DNA of 64,000 nucleotides, from the NCBI RefSeq assembly GCF_018398315.1, contig NZ_JAHBRW010000001.1:3852501-3916500 (forward strand), read 5' to 3'. The position numbers and the translations under genes are program-made. Below the pieces are notes generated by a model. The model ran no database searches. It worked only from the letters and a program-made list of their open reading frames with translations, and was not told where the DNA came from. The DNA is from Chelatococcus sp. YT9. Lineage in GTDB: Bacteria; Pseudomonadota; Alphaproteobacteria; Rhizobiales; Beijerinckiaceae. Positions 8,829-19,640 of the stretch are shown in pieces (positions within the stretch are counted from its first letter, which is position 1; each line of letters begins with the position of its first letter).

Positions 8829-9698
8829 CTACTTCAACGCTGAGAAGGCATTCGCCATTGCGATGAAGCCCTCGACGGGCACTTCCTCGGCGCGGGCCGT
8901 CGGCGGTATCCCCGCCGGTTCCAGCAGCAAGAGAGGGTCGACGCCCAGGCTCTTCAGGCTCTGACGCAACATCTTGCGGCGTTGTCCAAACGCCGCCTGT
9001 GCAACTGTCTCAAGGGCGCGGGTCGCGCAGGGCAGGGGATCGACGCGGGGCACAAGCCGGACAATAGATGACGTCACCTTCGGCGGGGGCACGAAGGCCG
9101 AGCCCGGAACGTCGAAGAGGATCGACGCTTCGGTCCGCCAGCCGGCGAGGACCGAGAGGCGGCCGTAGTCCTTCGGCTTGTCAGGGCTGGCGACGATCCG
9201 CTCAGCCACCTCGCGCTGGAACATGAGCGTAAGCGAATCCCACCAGGACGGCCAAGGCGACGCTGTGAGCCAGCCCACCAACAGCGGCGTCGCCACGTTG
9301 TAAGGGAGATTGGCGACAACGCGCGCGGGGCCGGCACCGAGATGCGGCGTGATGTCGGCCTCGAGCGCATCCCCTTCGATGACTGTCAGCCGGCCGGGAT
9401 AATGAGCCGCGATCTCCGCCAGCGCGGCGAGACAGCGATGATCCCGCTCGATCGCCACCACATGTGCGGCGCCGTGGGTGAGGAGCGCGCGCGTGAGGCC
9501 CCCCGGACCGGGGCCCACCTCGACCACCGTCACGCCTTCGAGCGGCCCCGCCGCCCGCGCGATGCGGCCGGTGAGGTTGAGATCGAAGAGGAAATTCTGG
9601 CCGAGAGACTTCACGGCCATAAGGCCATGGGCGCGCACCACCTCGCGCAGCGGCGGCAGGCCGTCGAAGGCGAGAGGCTTTTCCGGGGTCGCGCTCAT
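8829..9698 (-). CDS. rsmA: 16S rRNA (adenine1518-N6/adenine1519-N6)-dimethyltransferase RsmA
   Basis: RsmA (KsgA) dimethylates two adjacent adenines in the 3' hairpin of 16S rRNA during late 30S assembly, using S-adenosylmethionine. The 289-residue product shows the N-terminal [10 protein letters not shown], the SAM-binding [16 protein letters not shown], the acidic IERDHRC, and the catalytic motif [12 protein letters not shown] use the ATG at 9698, which overlaps the end of pdxA by four bases; the open frame extends further upstream only as a pdxA shadow. It is the last gene of the lptF-lptG-lptD-pdxA-rsmA run, an order found in many Hyphomicrobiales. Confidence 0.96.
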   Translation of the reverse strand: MSATPEKPLAFDGLPPLREVVRAHGLMAVKSLGQNFLFDLNLTGRIARAAGPLEGVTVVEVGPGPGGLTRALLTHGAAHVVAIERDHRCLAALAEIAAHYPGRLTVIEGDALEADITPHLGAGPARVVANLPYNVATPLLVGWLTASPWPSWWDSLTLMFQREVAERIVASPDKPKDYGRLSVLAGWRTEASILFDVPGSAFVPPPKVTSSIVRLVPRVDPLPCATRALETVAQAAFGQRRKMLRQSLKSLGVDPLLLLEPAGIPPTARAEEVPVEGFIAMANAFSALK

Positions 9699-10774
9699 GG
9701 TGCCGCGGCAGTTGGCGTTGCGGCAAGGCGGGCGGCAAGTCGTAGCGCCGCGCAAAGACTGTCCGCTCGGGCGATGCCTCGCGCGGCGATGTCGAAGGCC
9801 GTGCCGTGGTCGGGTGATGTGCGCACGATCGGCAGGCCGAGCGTGACATTGACGGCATCGTCGAAGGCGATGGTCTTGATGGGGATCAGTGCCTGGTCAT
9901 GATACATGCAGAGAACGGCATCGTAGCTTGCCCGCGCCGCCGCGTGAAAGAGAGTATCCGCCGGAAGGGGGCCGCGCGCATCGATGCCGTCACCGCGCAG
10001 GGCGGCGATCGCGGGCGCGATGGTCTCTATGTCCTCCCGCCCCATGGCGCCACCTTCGCCCGCGTGGGGATTAAGTCCGGCAAAGGCGAGCCGCGGAGAC
10101 CTGATCCCGAAGCGCGACGTGAGATCCCGCGCGACGATCCGTGCAGTCTGGACGATCAGCGGGGTGGTCAGAAGGCGAGGGACCTCTGCCAACGCGACAT
10201 GGATCGTTACGGGCACCACGGCGAGCGCCGGCGACCACAGCATCATCACCGGCAGGGGCTCAGAGCCCTTGCCGGGAGCATGTTGCGCAGATAGCGCCGC
10301 AAGATACTCAGTATGCCCGGGATGGCGAAAGCCGGCCTCATACAAGACATGCTTGGCGATCGGGTTCGTTACCACCGCGGCGGCCCGACCGGCGAAGGTG
10401 AGCGCCACGGCCATGTCGATCGCGGCAATTGTGGAGGCGGCGGTCGATGCGGAAGGTGCGCCTGGCTCCACCGCAACGGAATGATTGACGGGCACGACTG
10501 GAAGAGCTTCGGCAAAGGCCGAAAGGGTCGTCTCAGGCGTTACGGTCGCGATTGGCAGAGGAAGGCCGAGACGCGCCGCGCGAGCGGCAATGAAGTCGGG
10601 GTCCGACAAGATGAAAAAGGGCGGAATCGCCTCGCTATCGCGTTGCAGCCAGGCCTTGATCGCAATTTCCGCCCCGATTCCAGCCGGATCCCCCTGGGTC
10701 AAGGCCAGGGGGAGAGTACTGGGATCGGCCGTCGCGGGCCGCGTGGACGCGGGCCGGGCCTTCCTCACGCTCAA
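9695..10774 (-). CDS. pdxA: 4-hydroxythreonine-4-phosphate dehydrogenase
   Basis: PdxA oxidises 4-phosphohydroxy-L-threonine in the DXP-dependent pathway to pyridoxal 5'-phosphate. The 359-residue product has the family start [20 protein letters not shown], the metal-binding histidines in [11 protein letters not shown] and [10 protein letters not shown], and the C-terminal [20 protein letters not shown]. The longest frame begins with a TTG at 10774 whose last bases overlap the lptD stop; a GTG two codons later is an alternative. It is translationally coupled to both neighbours. Assignment is secure. Confidence 0.95.
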   Translation of the reverse strand: MSVRKARPASTRPATADPSTLPLALTQGDPAGIGAEIAIKAWLQRDSEAIPPFFILSDPDFIAARAARLGLPLPIATVTPETTLSAFAEALPVVPVNHSVAVEPGAPSASTAASTIAAIDMAVALTFAGRAAAVVTNPIAKHVLYEAGFRHPGHTEYLAALSAQHAPGKGSEPLPVMMLWSPALAVVPVTIHVALAEVPRLLTTPLIVQTARIVARDLTSRFGIRSPRLAFAGLNPHAGEGGAMGREDIETIAPAIAALRGDGIDARGPLPADTLFHAAARASYDAVLCMYHDQALIPIKTIAFDDAVNVTLGLPIVRTSPDHGTAFDIAARGIARADSLCAALRLAARLAATPTAAAP

Positions 10775-13305
10775 TTGGCGATACCGTCGGTCGCGCTGGA
10801 GCTCGAGAGATTCTGGCTGAAGTTGATCTCGCCAAGGGTCCGAAGCTCAAGCGTGACCATCACAGCCTTGTCCGGTCGGCGCGTACCGGTCGAGTCGTTC
10901 TTGTAGGACGAGATGTAGGTCACGCCAAGCGTCAGACATTCATCCTGGTAGCGCGCTCCGACCGACATGTTGGCGACGGACCAACGATTGGACGAGCCCG
11001 TGGTCACCTGGGTGGTGTAGTTCGCGCGCTCCGTGATGTAGCGATCGAGGTCGAACAGCACAGAGCCGTTGACGGACCAGTTGGTCGACAGCTGAAGCGA
11101 CGCACCCGTCAGGAGCCCTTCCCGGCGATAGGGATAACCGATCTGCGGCTGCGCGGCATAGCGCGCATACATCGCATTGGCGGTCACCGGACCAACCTTG
11201 GCATTGGCCTGAAGTTCGAGGCGCTCAAGGGCGAAGGTTTCCTCGTCGAAGCGGCCGCGCCCGGTGAAGGAGAAATTCTCGTTCGGCGCCATATGGACCC
11301 GGGCGATATAGTCCGAGTTGCTGGTCTCCAGACCGGAATCGAGGCCCGTATGGGCAATATCAGCTCCGGCATAGGAGTTTTTGCCGGCGATCTGGTAGGA
11401 CTGGCCGATCAGGATGTCGCCGTATCCGCCGGTCTCGGTCGTGATGGAGTATTTCGCTCCGACATTGGCGCGAACCCCGCCCTCGACCCGGTCGTAACCC
11501 GAGAACTTGTTCCACTCGAAGATATTGGTGTCGTCGAACACCAGGCTCTGGGAATCCTCGTTCGGCAGCTTGCCGATGCGTGTCTCGGACGGGCGCGCAA
11601 TGATCTGCGCGATGGGTTCGACAATATGCGTGCCCCAGCCCTGCGTGGTCGCGACGAAGGGGTAGCGATATTCGAGCCCGACCGTCGGCATGACGCGGGC
11701 AGACAGGTTGTCGTTCGGATTCAGGAAATTGCTGATCTCGGCATTCTGGTAGTTGGTGGTCTTCAGGTTCATCGCGAAGCCATCCACCCGGATCCCCGCG
11801 AAAGGCTTCCAGGTCTGGCCGAGCGGATCCACGAATTCACGCTGCCAGGTCGCGCTTGTGGAAATGCGCGAATAGCTGCCGCCGATGCCGCGCACGAGGC
11901 ACTGGGCCGAGTTGAAGACCGTGCAGGTCTCATAGGTCGACCCGATGGGGTATACGCCGTTTACAATGCCAGGAACCGCCTGATACTGCGCCGCGGACCG
12001 GCTCAAATGGGTGATGTTGGCGTCAAGCTCGATCTCGCCGCCGATCGCCCAGGGTGCCTGGATGCGCTTGTTGTAGTCCAGCGTCGGATAGACGACCGGC
12101 TGCTGCTTCTGCCAGTCGTCGTAGGACAACGTGCGGAAATAGTAGCCGCGCATGTCGAAGAATCCGGTTTCGCTGCGACCGGTGAGGTAGACCGTCGACG
12201 TCGATTCCTTGAAGAAGGTCGACGTCAGGCTTTCACTGCGCACCTTGTAGTTCTCAAGGAACCACTTGTCGGACAAAAGCGCGACGTCCCAGCCCCAAGC
12301 CCACTGCTGGTTGATGTTGAACCGGCCGGTCGACTCGATAGAGCCGCGGAAATCCTTGTTAGCGGCACCATAGGGAGGCGGGCTGAACGCGGCCTTGTCC
12401 TGCTGGAAGATGCCCGCAGCGCGGATGTTGTACGAGCCTGTCTCGAAGCGCTGGCGCCATTCCGCCTGTCCTAGAAAGCCCTGCCTGGACAGGATGGTCG
12501 GTGTCAGCGTCAGGTCATAGTCAGGCGCGATGGCCCAGAAGAACGGCGCCGACGCGCCATAGCCGAGGGCCGACGAGTAGACATAGCGCGGCGAGAGAAA
12601 GCCCGTCTTGCGCCGCACGGTTGGGTCCGGCGTCGAGAAATACGGGACATAAGCCAGCGGGATGCCGTAAAATTCGATGGTCGCGTCTTCATAGTAGATC
12701 ATCCGCTCGCTGTTGTTGTGGATGATCTTCGCGGCCTTCACCTGCCACAGGGGGGGTCGGGACGGATCCTTCTTGCAGGCCTCGCAGGCCGTATATGTGC
12801 CACGCTGGAAGACGGTGGTCTCGCCAGCCGTGCGTTCGGCACGCGGTGCCGAGAAACGGGTCTTGTCGGCAGTCTCGACGCGCAGGGTGTCGATGAAGCC
12901 GTCCTTGAAATCGTCGGTCAGCTCGAAACGGTCACCGGTAGCAACCGTGCCATCGGTCTCGGTCAGGCGCGCGTTCCCTTCCGCGAACACACGGTTGGTG
13001 TTGCGGTCGTAGATCACCCGGTCAGCCTGCAGGGCGCGGCCCTGATAATAAACGTTGACGTCGCCCACCGCCGCGACGGTGTTCTTGTCATTGTTGTAGA
13101 CAATCTCCCGCGCATCAACGAGGAGCTTATCGGTCTGATTGGGCTGGGACCTTGCGGACAGACGATCATTCACGGTCTGCGCGCTTGCGGCCGACGGCAA
13201 TGTCAGCGCCGCGGCAGCTACCGTCGACAACAGAATCCACCCAACTTTGCCGAGATACAAGCGCGTCCTCCTTGTCCACACGCTCCGATCCGCACGAACC
13301 GGCAT
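10771..13305 (-). CDS. lptD: LPS-assembly outer-membrane protein LptD
   Basis: LptD forms the outer-membrane beta-barrel that inserts lipopolysaccharide into the outer leaflet, working with LptE. The 844-residue product starts with a signal peptide whose hydrophobic core is [20 protein letters not shown], followed by a periplasmic OstA/LptA-like jellyroll (from about residue 60, with [19 protein letters not shown]). A long C-terminal barrel follows, rich in alternating aromatic strands. Two cysteine pairs of the disulfide type are partly visible (CEACKKD, and [11 protein letters not shown]). The ATG at 13305 overlaps the lptG stop; a GTG one codon upstream also exists. It lies in the LPS export operon after lptG. 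Confidence 0.95.
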   Translation of the reverse strand: MPVRADRSVWTRRTRLYLGKVGWILLSTVAAAALTLPSAASAQTVNDRLSARSQPNQTDKLLVDAREIVYNNDKNTVAAVGDVNVYYQGRALQADRVIYDRNTNRVFAEGNARLTETDGTVATGDRFELTDDFKDGFIDTLRVETADKTRFSAPRAERTAGETTVFQRGTYTACEACKKDPSRPPLWQVKAAKIIHNNSERMIYYEDATIEFYGIPLAYVPYFSTPDPTVRRKTGFLSPRYVYSSALGYGASAPFFWAIAPDYDLTLTPTILSRQGFLGQAEWRQRFETGSYNIRAAGIFQQDKAAFSPPPYGAANKDFRGSIESTGRFNINQQWAWGWDVALLSDKWFLENYKVRSESLTSTFFKESTSTVYLTGRSETGFFDMRGYYFRTLSYDDWQKQQPVVYPTLDYNKRIQAPWAIGGEIELDANITHLSRSAAQYQAVPGIVNGVYPIGSTYETCTVFNSAQCLVRGIGGSYSRISTSATWQREFVDPLGQTWKPFAGIRVDGFAMNLKTTNYQNAEISNFLNPNDNLSARVMPTVGLEYRYPFVATTQGWGTHIVEPIAQIIARPSETRIGKLPNEDSQSLVFDDTNIFEWNKFSGYDRVEGGVRANVGAKYSITTETGGYGDILIGQSYQIAGKNSYAGADIAHTGLDSGLETSNSDYIARVHMAPNENFSFTGRGRFDEETFALERLELQANAKVGPVTANAMYARYAAQPQIGYPYRREGLLTGASLQLSTNWSVNGSVLFDLDRYITERANYTTQVTTGSSNRWSVANMSVGARYQDECLTLGVTYISSYKNDSTGTRRPDKAVMVTLELRTLGEINFSQNLSSSSATDGIAN

Positions 13306-14393
13306 CACCCGTCCTCTTGATAAAGAAGCGCGAGCGTGCCGAGCAGACTCCCGACAACGGCCGCAAACCAGGCCGCTACCATTGGGCTAACGAGCCCGGA
13401 TGCCCCGAGGTCCTCCATGAGTTCCGTAGCGACATAAAGCATGAACCCGGCAATGACGCCACTCAGAACCATGCGTGCTACACCACCAAATCGGAAGAAT
13501 CTTAATGAAACGGACGCGGCAACCATCACCATGGCAACGAACAGTAAAGGTCTGGCTAGCAGAGAGTCGAATTGCAGACGATATGGCGTTGAATCCAAGC
13601 CGGCGCGCTCGGTTCGCTCGATAACGGCCGGGAGTCGCCAAAATGGCACGGAACCCGCGGGCAGAAAGGATTCCCGCACCTGAGACGGTTCCAGGTTCGT
13701 GGCGATCAGGTAGGTTGTGTGGTTCTCGGGTTCACTCGTTCCGGATGTAACGCGAGCGTCTTTAAGCTCCCAGTAACCACTATGCAAATCAGCCTCGCGC
13801 GCCTCCACACGCTCTGTGAATTCACCGCGCTGATCGAAGAGAAAGAACGTGACGTTGACGAGCGTAGCGGAGTCATTGTTAGCGGCATCTGCCCGGATGA
13901 TTGCCTGGCCATCGACGCTGCGCTGGCGTACCCAGATATACTGACCAGTGGCTGCCGCGCTGCTGCGAGCGAAGATGCGAGCCTCGATCACGCCCGCCTT
14001 TTGCTTCAGCATCGCTGAAAGCGGATTGTAGAGCGTGATCACACCCACCCCGAGAAGCAGGGCGACGAGCACGCCGGGCTGAAGGAACTGCCAGGCCGAG
14101 ATGCCGGCGGCGCGGGCAATGACCAGCTCCAGTCTGCGGCTCAGGTTCAGCAGCGTCACCATGCTGCCGAACAGGACGGCGAAGGGCATGACCTGCTCGA
14201 CGACCGCTGGCGTGCGCAGAAGCGCCAGCATCACCATGAGGCCGGTGCTCGCACCCTGAGCATCGCCGGCCCGCCGCATCAATTCCACGAAATCCAGGGT
14301 ATAAACGAGCAGGAAGACGGTCGCGAACACCGCCAGAATGGTCTTGAGGAAACGAAGGGAAAGGTATCGTCCAAGCGTTACGCCGATGAACAT
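13305..14393 (-). CDS. lptG: LPS export ABC transporter permease LptG
   Basis: Inner-membrane permease of the LptB2FG complex, which extracts LPS and pushes it onto the periplasmic bridge. The 362-residue product has N-terminal membrane segments with the family motif LSLRFLKTILAVFATVFLLVY, a central periplasmic beta-jellyroll region, and three C-terminal membrane segments (SGVIAGFMLYVATELMEDLG). It pairs with LptF, which precedes it. The start codon overlaps the lptF stop as TGATG, so the two permeases should be made in equal amounts. The ATPase LptB is not in the window. Confidence 0.94.
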   Translation of the reverse strand: MFIGVTLGRYLSLRFLKTILAVFATVFLLVYTLDFVELMRRAGDAQGASTGLMVMLALLRTPAVVEQVMPFAVLFGSMVTLLNLSRRLELVIARAAGISAWQFLQPGVLVALLLGVGVITLYNPLSAMLKQKAGVIEARIFARSSAAATGQYIWVRQRSVDGQAIIRADAANNDSATLVNVTFFLFDQRGEFTERVEAREADLHSGYWELKDARVTSGTSEPENHTTYLIATNLEPSQVRESFLPAGSVPFWRLPAVIERTERAGLDSTPYRLQFDSLLARPLLFVAMVMVAASVSLRFFRFGGVARMVLSGVIAGFMLYVATELMEDLGASGLVSPMVAAWFAAVVGSLLGTLALLYQEDG

Positions 14394-15553
14394 CAGGCCG
14401 ACCCCGCCGTCGCGACGGATCCGATTGAACGGGTGTCGCGCTTGCGGAAGAGCGCAGACGTCATTCGGCCAAGGCGATGCCCATAGAAGATGAAGACAAG
14501 CGAGATCAGGCAGCCGGCCAAGGGCGCGCCATAGACGCCTAGCAGCGCGGCGGGCGACCTGACCGCAGCACTCGAAGCGGCAAAACCCGCTACGCGCACA
14601 AGCAGAACGCCAATGATGGCGGCCAGGATGGCGGCGCCGCGCCCTTGCCGGGTGGTGCGTGCTTCACCGAGTGCGGCAAAAGCGATCAGCATGAAAGCAA
14701 TGCAGTAGAGCGGGGCAGAGAAGCGGTCGTGCAGCTCCGCGCGGAAACGTCCCTCTTGGAGCTTGAAATAGGGCTCGTTTGGATCCGGACTCATCAAGGC
14801 CCAGGTCGAACGCTCGCGCGGCTTGTAAATGACATCGGCCCCTTCCTGAGCGAAGACGGAAAGATCGATCGCATACCGCTCGAAAGTGACGATTGCCGAA
14901 TCCCTGCTGCCAGGTTCCTGCCGCTGGACGGACCCAGTTTCGAGCAGAAGATAGCTCTGGCCTTTCACGTCCACGGCTTGCCCACGTTCCGCGATATAGA
15001 CGACCACCTTGTTGCGATCACGCTGGTCCTGCAGGAAAATACCGAGGAGAGCGTCACCCGATTTCTCGCGGTAGTGAAATGTGATCCCGGTATCGAGGGT
15101 GGTGAACTGGCCTTCCTTGACGATATTGGCAACGAAATCGGCGCGGATCTTGGTTACGAGGTCACGCAGCGAATTGAAGCTCTGCGGCATGAGGTAGACC
15201 GTCATGACGCCCACCGCCAGTGTCACGACCAAGGTAAATGTTGCGAAGGGGCGAAGCAGCCGGCTCGGTGGAATTCCGGCGGCGCTCATCACGATGAGTT
15301 CGGAATCCCCGTTCAGGCGATTGAGGGCGTAGAGCGTTGCAATGAACAGCGCGGCCGGCGCGATGATGGTGATGAGGGCCGGCAGCGAGAGCAGGGTGAC
15401 GACCAGAAAGATGCCGATGGTCTGCCCCTTGCCTGTGACCAGATCGAGCTCCTTCAGGATCTGGGTGATCCAGATCACAAGCGTCAACGCCGAAAGGCAC
15501 GCCAGGAAGGCGCCAACGACGTTGCGAAGGATGTAGCGGTCGATCAGCCCCAT
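14393..15553 (-). CDS. lptF: LPS export ABC transporter permease LptF
   Basis: First gene of the LPS export run, 386 residues. It starts with MGLIDRYILRNVVGAFLAC, typical of LptF, and has the conserved segment ALNRLNGDSELIVMSAAGIP that contacts LptB. A periplasmic jellyroll and C-terminal membrane segments follow. The protein is a half-transporter that dimerises with LptG. Its promoter should lie in the 322-base divergent gap shared with pepA; I could not identify a clear minus-strand promoter there. Confidence 0.94.
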   Translation of the reverse strand: MGLIDRYILRNVVGAFLACLSALTLVIWITQILKELDLVTGKGQTIGIFLVVTLLSLPALITIIAPAALFIATLYALNRLNGDSELIVMSAAGIPPSRLLRPFATFTLVVTLAVGVMTVYLMPQSFNSLRDLVTKIRADFVANIVKEGQFTTLDTGITFHYREKSGDALLGIFLQDQRDRNKVVVYIAERGQAVDVKGQSYLLLETGSVQRQEPGSRDSAIVTFERYAIDLSVFAQEGADVIYKPRERSTWALMSPDPNEPYFKLQEGRFRAELHDRFSAPLYCIAFMLIAFAALGEARTTRQGRGAAILAAIIGVLLVRVAGFAASSAAVRSPAALLGVYGAPLAGCLISLVFIFYGHRLGRMTSALFRKRDTRSIGSVATAGSA

Positions 15554-15793
15554 GGGTCGCGTACTCTACCGATCCTTACTCTTCAATCACCGACAGCGGA
15601 GCTACCGTGTCGCGCACCATACGGCAAGTGAGCCAGCGCACAACAGGTCTGCAAGGCCTGCTTCTCCCCATCGAAATGGCGCCAACGTCATTTTAACAGG
15701 CCGGGGGCGTCGTCAGCCATCGCCGGGAAGCTGGGCGGTTTGAAGGCAGGACGCAGCTTCATGACAGGGGAGCTTATAGCAGAGGACGAACCA

Positions 15794-15821
15794 TTGGCTG
15801 CCTCTTGTACCATGCTATACC
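15794..15821 (+). promoter_or_regulatory. Candidate sigma-70-type promoter for pepA
   Basis: TTGGCT (15794-15799) and TATACC (15816-15821) are separated by 16 bases and lie about 55 bases upstream of the pepA start in the otherwise GC-rich lptF/pepA divergent region. The boxes match the alphaproteobacterial housekeeping consensus reasonably well. Nothing else recognisable is present between 15554 and 15875. Confidence 0.45.
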
Positions 15822-15875
15822 ACTCTGTGCCGCGAGGCCGGCTACACGGTCATGCGAGGATGGGAAGAGGATCTT

Positions 15876-17369
15876 ATGGTCGAGCGCATCAAATTCGAGT
15901 TCAAGTCCTTCGGTCAAACGGGCGGCGGCAGCGTCGTGGTGTTTATGAACGACGCGCTCGAGACGGGAGAGGATGCGGCTGGTGCGCTCGGGCCGGAGGT
16001 TTTGGCGACCATATCGAAGGCCGCGGCGGCTGAGACTTTCAAGGGCAAGCTCAAGAAAGTGCTCGTGATCGCGGCTCCCAAGGGCATCGAGGCGGACCGC
16101 CTCGTCGTGATCGGCACTGGTCCAGCGGCGGACATTGCCAAGCTCGACTGGGTCCAGCTCGGTGGGGTTGTGCAGGGGGCGCTCTCCGGCACCCGTGCCA
16201 GTCTGCTCGTGGCACTTCCGGGCCATGATGTTACGCCCGAGGCGGCGGCCGATCTGACGCTTGGTATGCAGCTGCGCGCCTATACCTTCGACAAATACAA
16301 GACGAAGAAGGAGGCTGACGGGAAACCCTCCAAGCCGCTGAAGGCGACGCTCTTCGTTCGTGATCCGGCCGCCGCCCGGCAGGTCGCCAAGGCCCGCGAG
16401 GCTGTTGCAAATGGGGTGCTCACGGCGCGGGATCTGGTCAATGAACCGCCGAATGTTCTCTTTCCCGAGGAATTCGCTGATCGGGCAGCCGCGCTCGAGA
16501 AGGTCGGCGTCGACGTCGAGATCCTCGACGAGAAGCAGCTGAGAAAGCTCGGCTTCCGGGCGCTGCTCGGCGTCGCTCAGGGGTCCCATCGCGAGGCGCG
16601 CGTTGTCATCATGCGCTGGAATGGTGCCGGCGCGAAGGATCAGCCGGTGGCCTTCATCGGCAAGGGCGTGACTTTCGACACGGGCGGGATTTCGATCAAG
16701 CCTGGCGCGGGCATGGAGGACATGAAGGGTGACATGGCCGGCGCCGCCTGCGTGGTCGGCCTGATGCAGGCTCTGGCCCAGCGCAAGGCGCGCGTCAACG
16801 CCGTCGGTCTCATCGGTCTCGTGGAGAACATGCCGGACGGCCGCGCGCAGCGCCCGGGCGATATCGTGACCTCCCTTTCCGGCCAGACCATCGAGATCAT
16901 CAATACGGATGCCGAAGGCCGTCTCGTGCTGGCCGACGTACTTTGGTACGCGCAGGATCGATTCAAGCCGGCATTCATGGTCGATCTCGCCACGTTGACG
17001 GGGGCCATCCTCGTGGCTCTCGGCCAGGAGCATGCGGGGCTCTTCAGCAACGACGACACCCTGTCCGACAGGCTTGCCGCGGCTGGCCGGGAGACGGGCG
17101 AGAAGGTGTGGCGCCTGCCGCTCGCCCCCGCCTATGACAATCTCATCGACTCGAAATTCGCCGATATGAAGAACACAGGCGGACGCTACGGTGGCTCAAT
17201 CACCGCGGCGCAGTTCCTGCAACGCCATGTCAAGGATACGCCGTGGGCGCACCTCGATATCGCCGGAACGGGGATGAATGCGCCGCAAACCGAAATCAAC
17301 AGGAGCTGGGGCTCCGGCTGGGGAGTCCGCCTGCTTGATCGCCTCGTGCGCGACCACTACGAGAGCTGA
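15876..17369 (+). CDS. pepA: Leucyl aminopeptidase (M17)
   Basis: Cytosolic dizinc aminopeptidase that removes N-terminal residues from peptides. The 497-residue product carries the M17 signature [14 protein letters not shown], the metal-binding lysine and aspartate in [17 protein letters not shown] and the downstream [12 protein letters not shown]. The N-terminal macro-like domain covers roughly residues 1-170. I use the ATG at 15876 because GAGGAT lies just upstream; an ATG eight codons earlier is in frame. In some bacteria PepA also binds DNA, which cannot be judged here. holC follows after 37 bases, a common arrangement. Confidence 0.95.
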   Translation: MVERIKFEFKSFGQTGGGSVVVFMNDALETGEDAAGALGPEVLATISKAAAAETFKGKLKKVLVIAAPKGIEADRLVVIGTGPAADIAKLDWVQLGGVVQGALSGTRASLLVALPGHDVTPEAAADLTLGMQLRAYTFDKYKTKKEADGKPSKPLKATLFVRDPAAARQVAKAREAVANGVLTARDLVNEPPNVLFPEEFADRAAALEKVGVDVEILDEKQLRKLGFRALLGVAQGSHREARVVIMRWNGAGAKDQPVAFIGKGVTFDTGGISIKPGAGMEDMKGDMAGAACVVGLMQALAQRKARVNAVGLIGLVENMPDGRAQRPGDIVTSLSGQTIEIINTDAEGRLVLADVLWYAQDRFKPAFMVDLATLTGAILVALGQEHAGLFSNDDTLSDRLAAAGRETGEKVWRLPLAPAYDNLIDSKFADMKNTGGRYGGSITAAQFLQRHVKDTPWAHLDIAGTGMNAPQTEINRSWGSGWGVRLLDRLVRDHYES

Positions 17370-17406
17370 GCGATAACAACTTGGTGAGCATGGAAGCTGG
17401 CGGCGC

Positions 17407-17859
17407 GTGACGGAAGTCCTGTTCTATCATCTGCAGAGGCAGCCGCTCGAAGGTGTGCTGCCGACGCTCGTCGAGAAAAGCCTGGAGCGGGGCTGGCGGG
17501 TGGCGATCGAGGTTCCCGAGCGTGAACGTCTTGCCGCGCTTGACGATCACCTCTGGACCTATCGCGAGGAGAGCTTCCTGCCCCACGGCACGCAAGCCGA
17601 CCCGGACGCGTCCAGCCAACCGGTCGTGCTCACCACGTCACCGGACAACCCGAACGATGCATCCGTGCGCTTCCTCGTCGACGGCGCGACCTTGAGTGTG
17701 GAAGCGGCGAGTTACGACCGCATTGTTGTCCTATTTGACGGCAATGACGATGAGGCGCTAGCCGAGGCCCGCGGCCAATGGCGTGTCGCCCGCGAGCAGG
17801 GCTTCGACGTGACCTATTGGCAGCAGGACGAACAAGGGCGCTGGCAGAAGAAGGCCTGA
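17407..17859 (+). CDS. holC: DNA polymerase III chi subunit
   Basis: HolC is the clamp-loader accessory subunit that links DNA polymerase III to single-strand binding protein. The 150-residue product shows the family start EVLFYHLQRQPLEGVLPTLV, the RGWRVAIEV strand, LWTYREESFLPHG and the C-terminal DVTYWQQDEQGRWQKKA. Translation begins at a GTG. It lies directly downstream of pepA in the same direction. Confidence 0.93.
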   Translation: MTEVLFYHLQRQPLEGVLPTLVEKSLERGWRVAIEVPERERLAALDDHLWTYREESFLPHGTQADPDASSQPVVLTTSPDNPNDASVRFLVDGATLSVEAASYDRIVVLFDGNDDEALAEARGQWRVAREQGFDVTYWQQDEQGRWQKKA

Positions 17860-17909
17860 CGAAGGCTGGGCGTAGTGCCCATCAAGGCCGTCATTGCCCG
17901 GAGGACCGT

Positions 17910-19571
17910 ATGCTGTTGTCAGCCCGTTCCGAACGCGATCACGAGGATGACGGTGGACGCCACCATAGGCGTGCTCGCTGGCCGGCCCGCGCCGTTGTCA
18001 CAGGTGCGCTTCTCGGGCTCGCGCTCCTCTCTCCGATTGAAGCAGCCAGGACCGTCGTTGCCCAAGAGCCTGTCCGCCAAGGCCAAGAGCCCGCCCGACA
18101 GGGCGGGCAGGCCGAGGCGTCGCAGGGGCCGGGGCAACGCCAGCAGCGACAGGCGAGCAGCGAGCCGGCGGACCTTCGGCTGCCCGCACCGGTCACGACC
18201 AGCCATAGTTTGCCTGCGGCGCTCGGCTCCCTGAAGTATAAGGCGACGGCAGGGAGCATTGTGCTCAACGATCAGGCAGGCCGCCCAACCGCCGAAATCG
18301 CCTATGTGGCCTATGTTCTCGACGGCCAGGATCCGGCGACGAGACCAATCGCCTTCGCCTTCAACGGCGGCCCTGGGGCGGCATCCGCATATCTGCATTT
18401 CGGTGCCATGGGGCCGCAGCGCCTTCCTTTCGGCAACCAGGGGCAGGGTCCGTCGAGCCCGCCGATCCTCACCGATAATCCCGAGACCTGGCTGCCATTC
18501 ACGGACCTTGTCTTCGTCGACCCCGTCGGCACGGGATTCAGCCGCTTCCTGCGAGAAGACCAGGACCTGCGCCAGCAGTTCTGGTCCGTCAGCGGCGACG
18601 TTGCTTCGCTGTCGCGGTTCGTCACGCGCTATCTCACTGAAAACGATCGCTTGCGTTCGCCCAAGGTGCTGGTCGGGGAAAGCTACGGCGGCTTCCGCGT
18701 GCCAAAGATCGCGCGCGCCCTGCAAGGCGACTACGGTGTCGGCATCAATGGCCTTTACATCATCTCGCCCGTGCTCGACTTCAATCTGAAGGCGGAAGGC
18801 CTGCCCTTCTCGACGGCCGCCCGGCTTCCAAGCCTTGTCGCGGCCGCGCGCGCGGCCAAGGGGGAGCCGCTCACCCGGGAAGGTCTGGCCGAGGTCGAGG
18901 CCTATGCTTTGGGCGACTATCTCGTCGACGTGCTCAAGGGGCCGCGCGACAAGGCGGCCGTGGCGCGCATCGTCGACAAGGTTCATCAATTGACAGGCCT
19001 TGATCGCGATTTCCTCGCGCGCGCCGGCGGCCAGCCTGACATGACGGATGTTGCCCGCGAGCTTGGCAGGCCACGGTCGGAAGTCGCCAGCTACTACGAC
19101 GCGCTGATCACCGGTCTGGATCAGGACCCCTGGGCAACGCGCGCGAGCTTCGATGATCCCGTGCTTGACGCGAGCATGGCACCGCTGACGAGCGCCACCG
19201 TGGACTATACGAGGCGCGTCCTCAACTATGAGGTCAACCGTCCCTACGAGCTTCTCAACGGCGAGATCAACCGGCGCTGGTCCTGGGGCACGCGTCGCGA
19301 AGGCCCCGAGGCCGCGCGCGACCTCAGGGCGGCGATGGCGCTCGATCCGTCCATGACGGTGGTGGTGACCCATGGTTTCACCGATCTCGTCACGCCTTAT
19401 CTGGAGACGCGGCTCGTGCTTGACCGCCTGCCGCCGACGATCGCCAATCCGGAGCGCCTGCGGCTCGAGGTCGTGCCGGGCGGACACATGTTCTATACCC
19501 GCGACGATTCTCGAAAGGCACTGCGCGACAGCGCCGAACGGTTGTTTAAGGCGGTGGGGCAGAGGTTGTAA
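17910..19571 (+). CDS. Exported S10 family serine carboxypeptidase-like protein
   Basis: Alpha/beta hydrolase-fold peptidase of family S10. From the ATG at 17910 (preceded by GGAGGA) the 553-residue product has an N-terminal hydrophobic segment (AVVTGALLGLALLSPIEA) that looks like a signal peptide. A low-complexity Gln/Pro/Arg-rich linker follows, then the catalytic domain. The nucleophile serine is in VGESYGGFR, the oxyanion region in FNGGPGAASAYLHFGAMGP, an S10-typical VFVDPVGTGFSR is present, and the catalytic histidine is in GGHMFYTR. It is probably periplasmic and removes C-terminal residues from peptides. Substrate and regulation are not visible. It follows holC by 50 bases and could share its transcript. 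Confidence 0.88.
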   Translation: MLLSARSERDHEDDGGRHHRRARWPARAVVTGALLGLALLSPIEAARTVVAQEPVRQGQEPARQGGQAEASQGPGQRQQRQASSEPADLRLPAPVTTSHSLPAALGSLKYKATAGSIVLNDQAGRPTAEIAYVAYVLDGQDPATRPIAFAFNGGPGAASAYLHFGAMGPQRLPFGNQGQGPSSPPILTDNPETWLPFTDLVFVDPVGTGFSRFLREDQDLRQQFWSVSGDVASLSRFVTRYLTENDRLRSPKVLVGESYGGFRVPKIARALQGDYGVGINGLYIISPVLDFNLKAEGLPFSTAARLPSLVAAARAAKGEPLTREGLAEVEAYALGDYLVDVLKGPRDKAAVARIVDKVHQLTGLDRDFLARAGGQPDMTDVARELGRPRSEVASYYDALITGLDQDPWATRASFDDPVLDASMAPLTSATVDYTRRVLNYEVNRPYELLNGEINRRWSWGTRREGPEAARDLRAAMALDPSMTVVVTHGFTDLVTPYLETRLVLDRLPPTIANPERLRLEVVPGGHMFYTRDDSRKALRDSAERLFKAVGQRL

Positions 19572-19640
19572 TCGTTCATTCGTGCTGCCCCAGCCGATCG
19601 CGGAATCTGCCGAGGCGCAGTCAGGACGCCGATCGTCTAG

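Noticed and set aside
11293-12474. 393-codon plus-strand frame inside lptD
   Set aside because: Antisense to LptD, whose signal peptide and barrel are clear; composition is that of a GC-rich shadow frame.
17919-19487. 522-codon minus-strand frame opposite the S10 peptidase
   Set aside because: The plus strand has catalytic motifs (GESYGG, GGHMF); the minus frame shows none and is rich in Arg and His.
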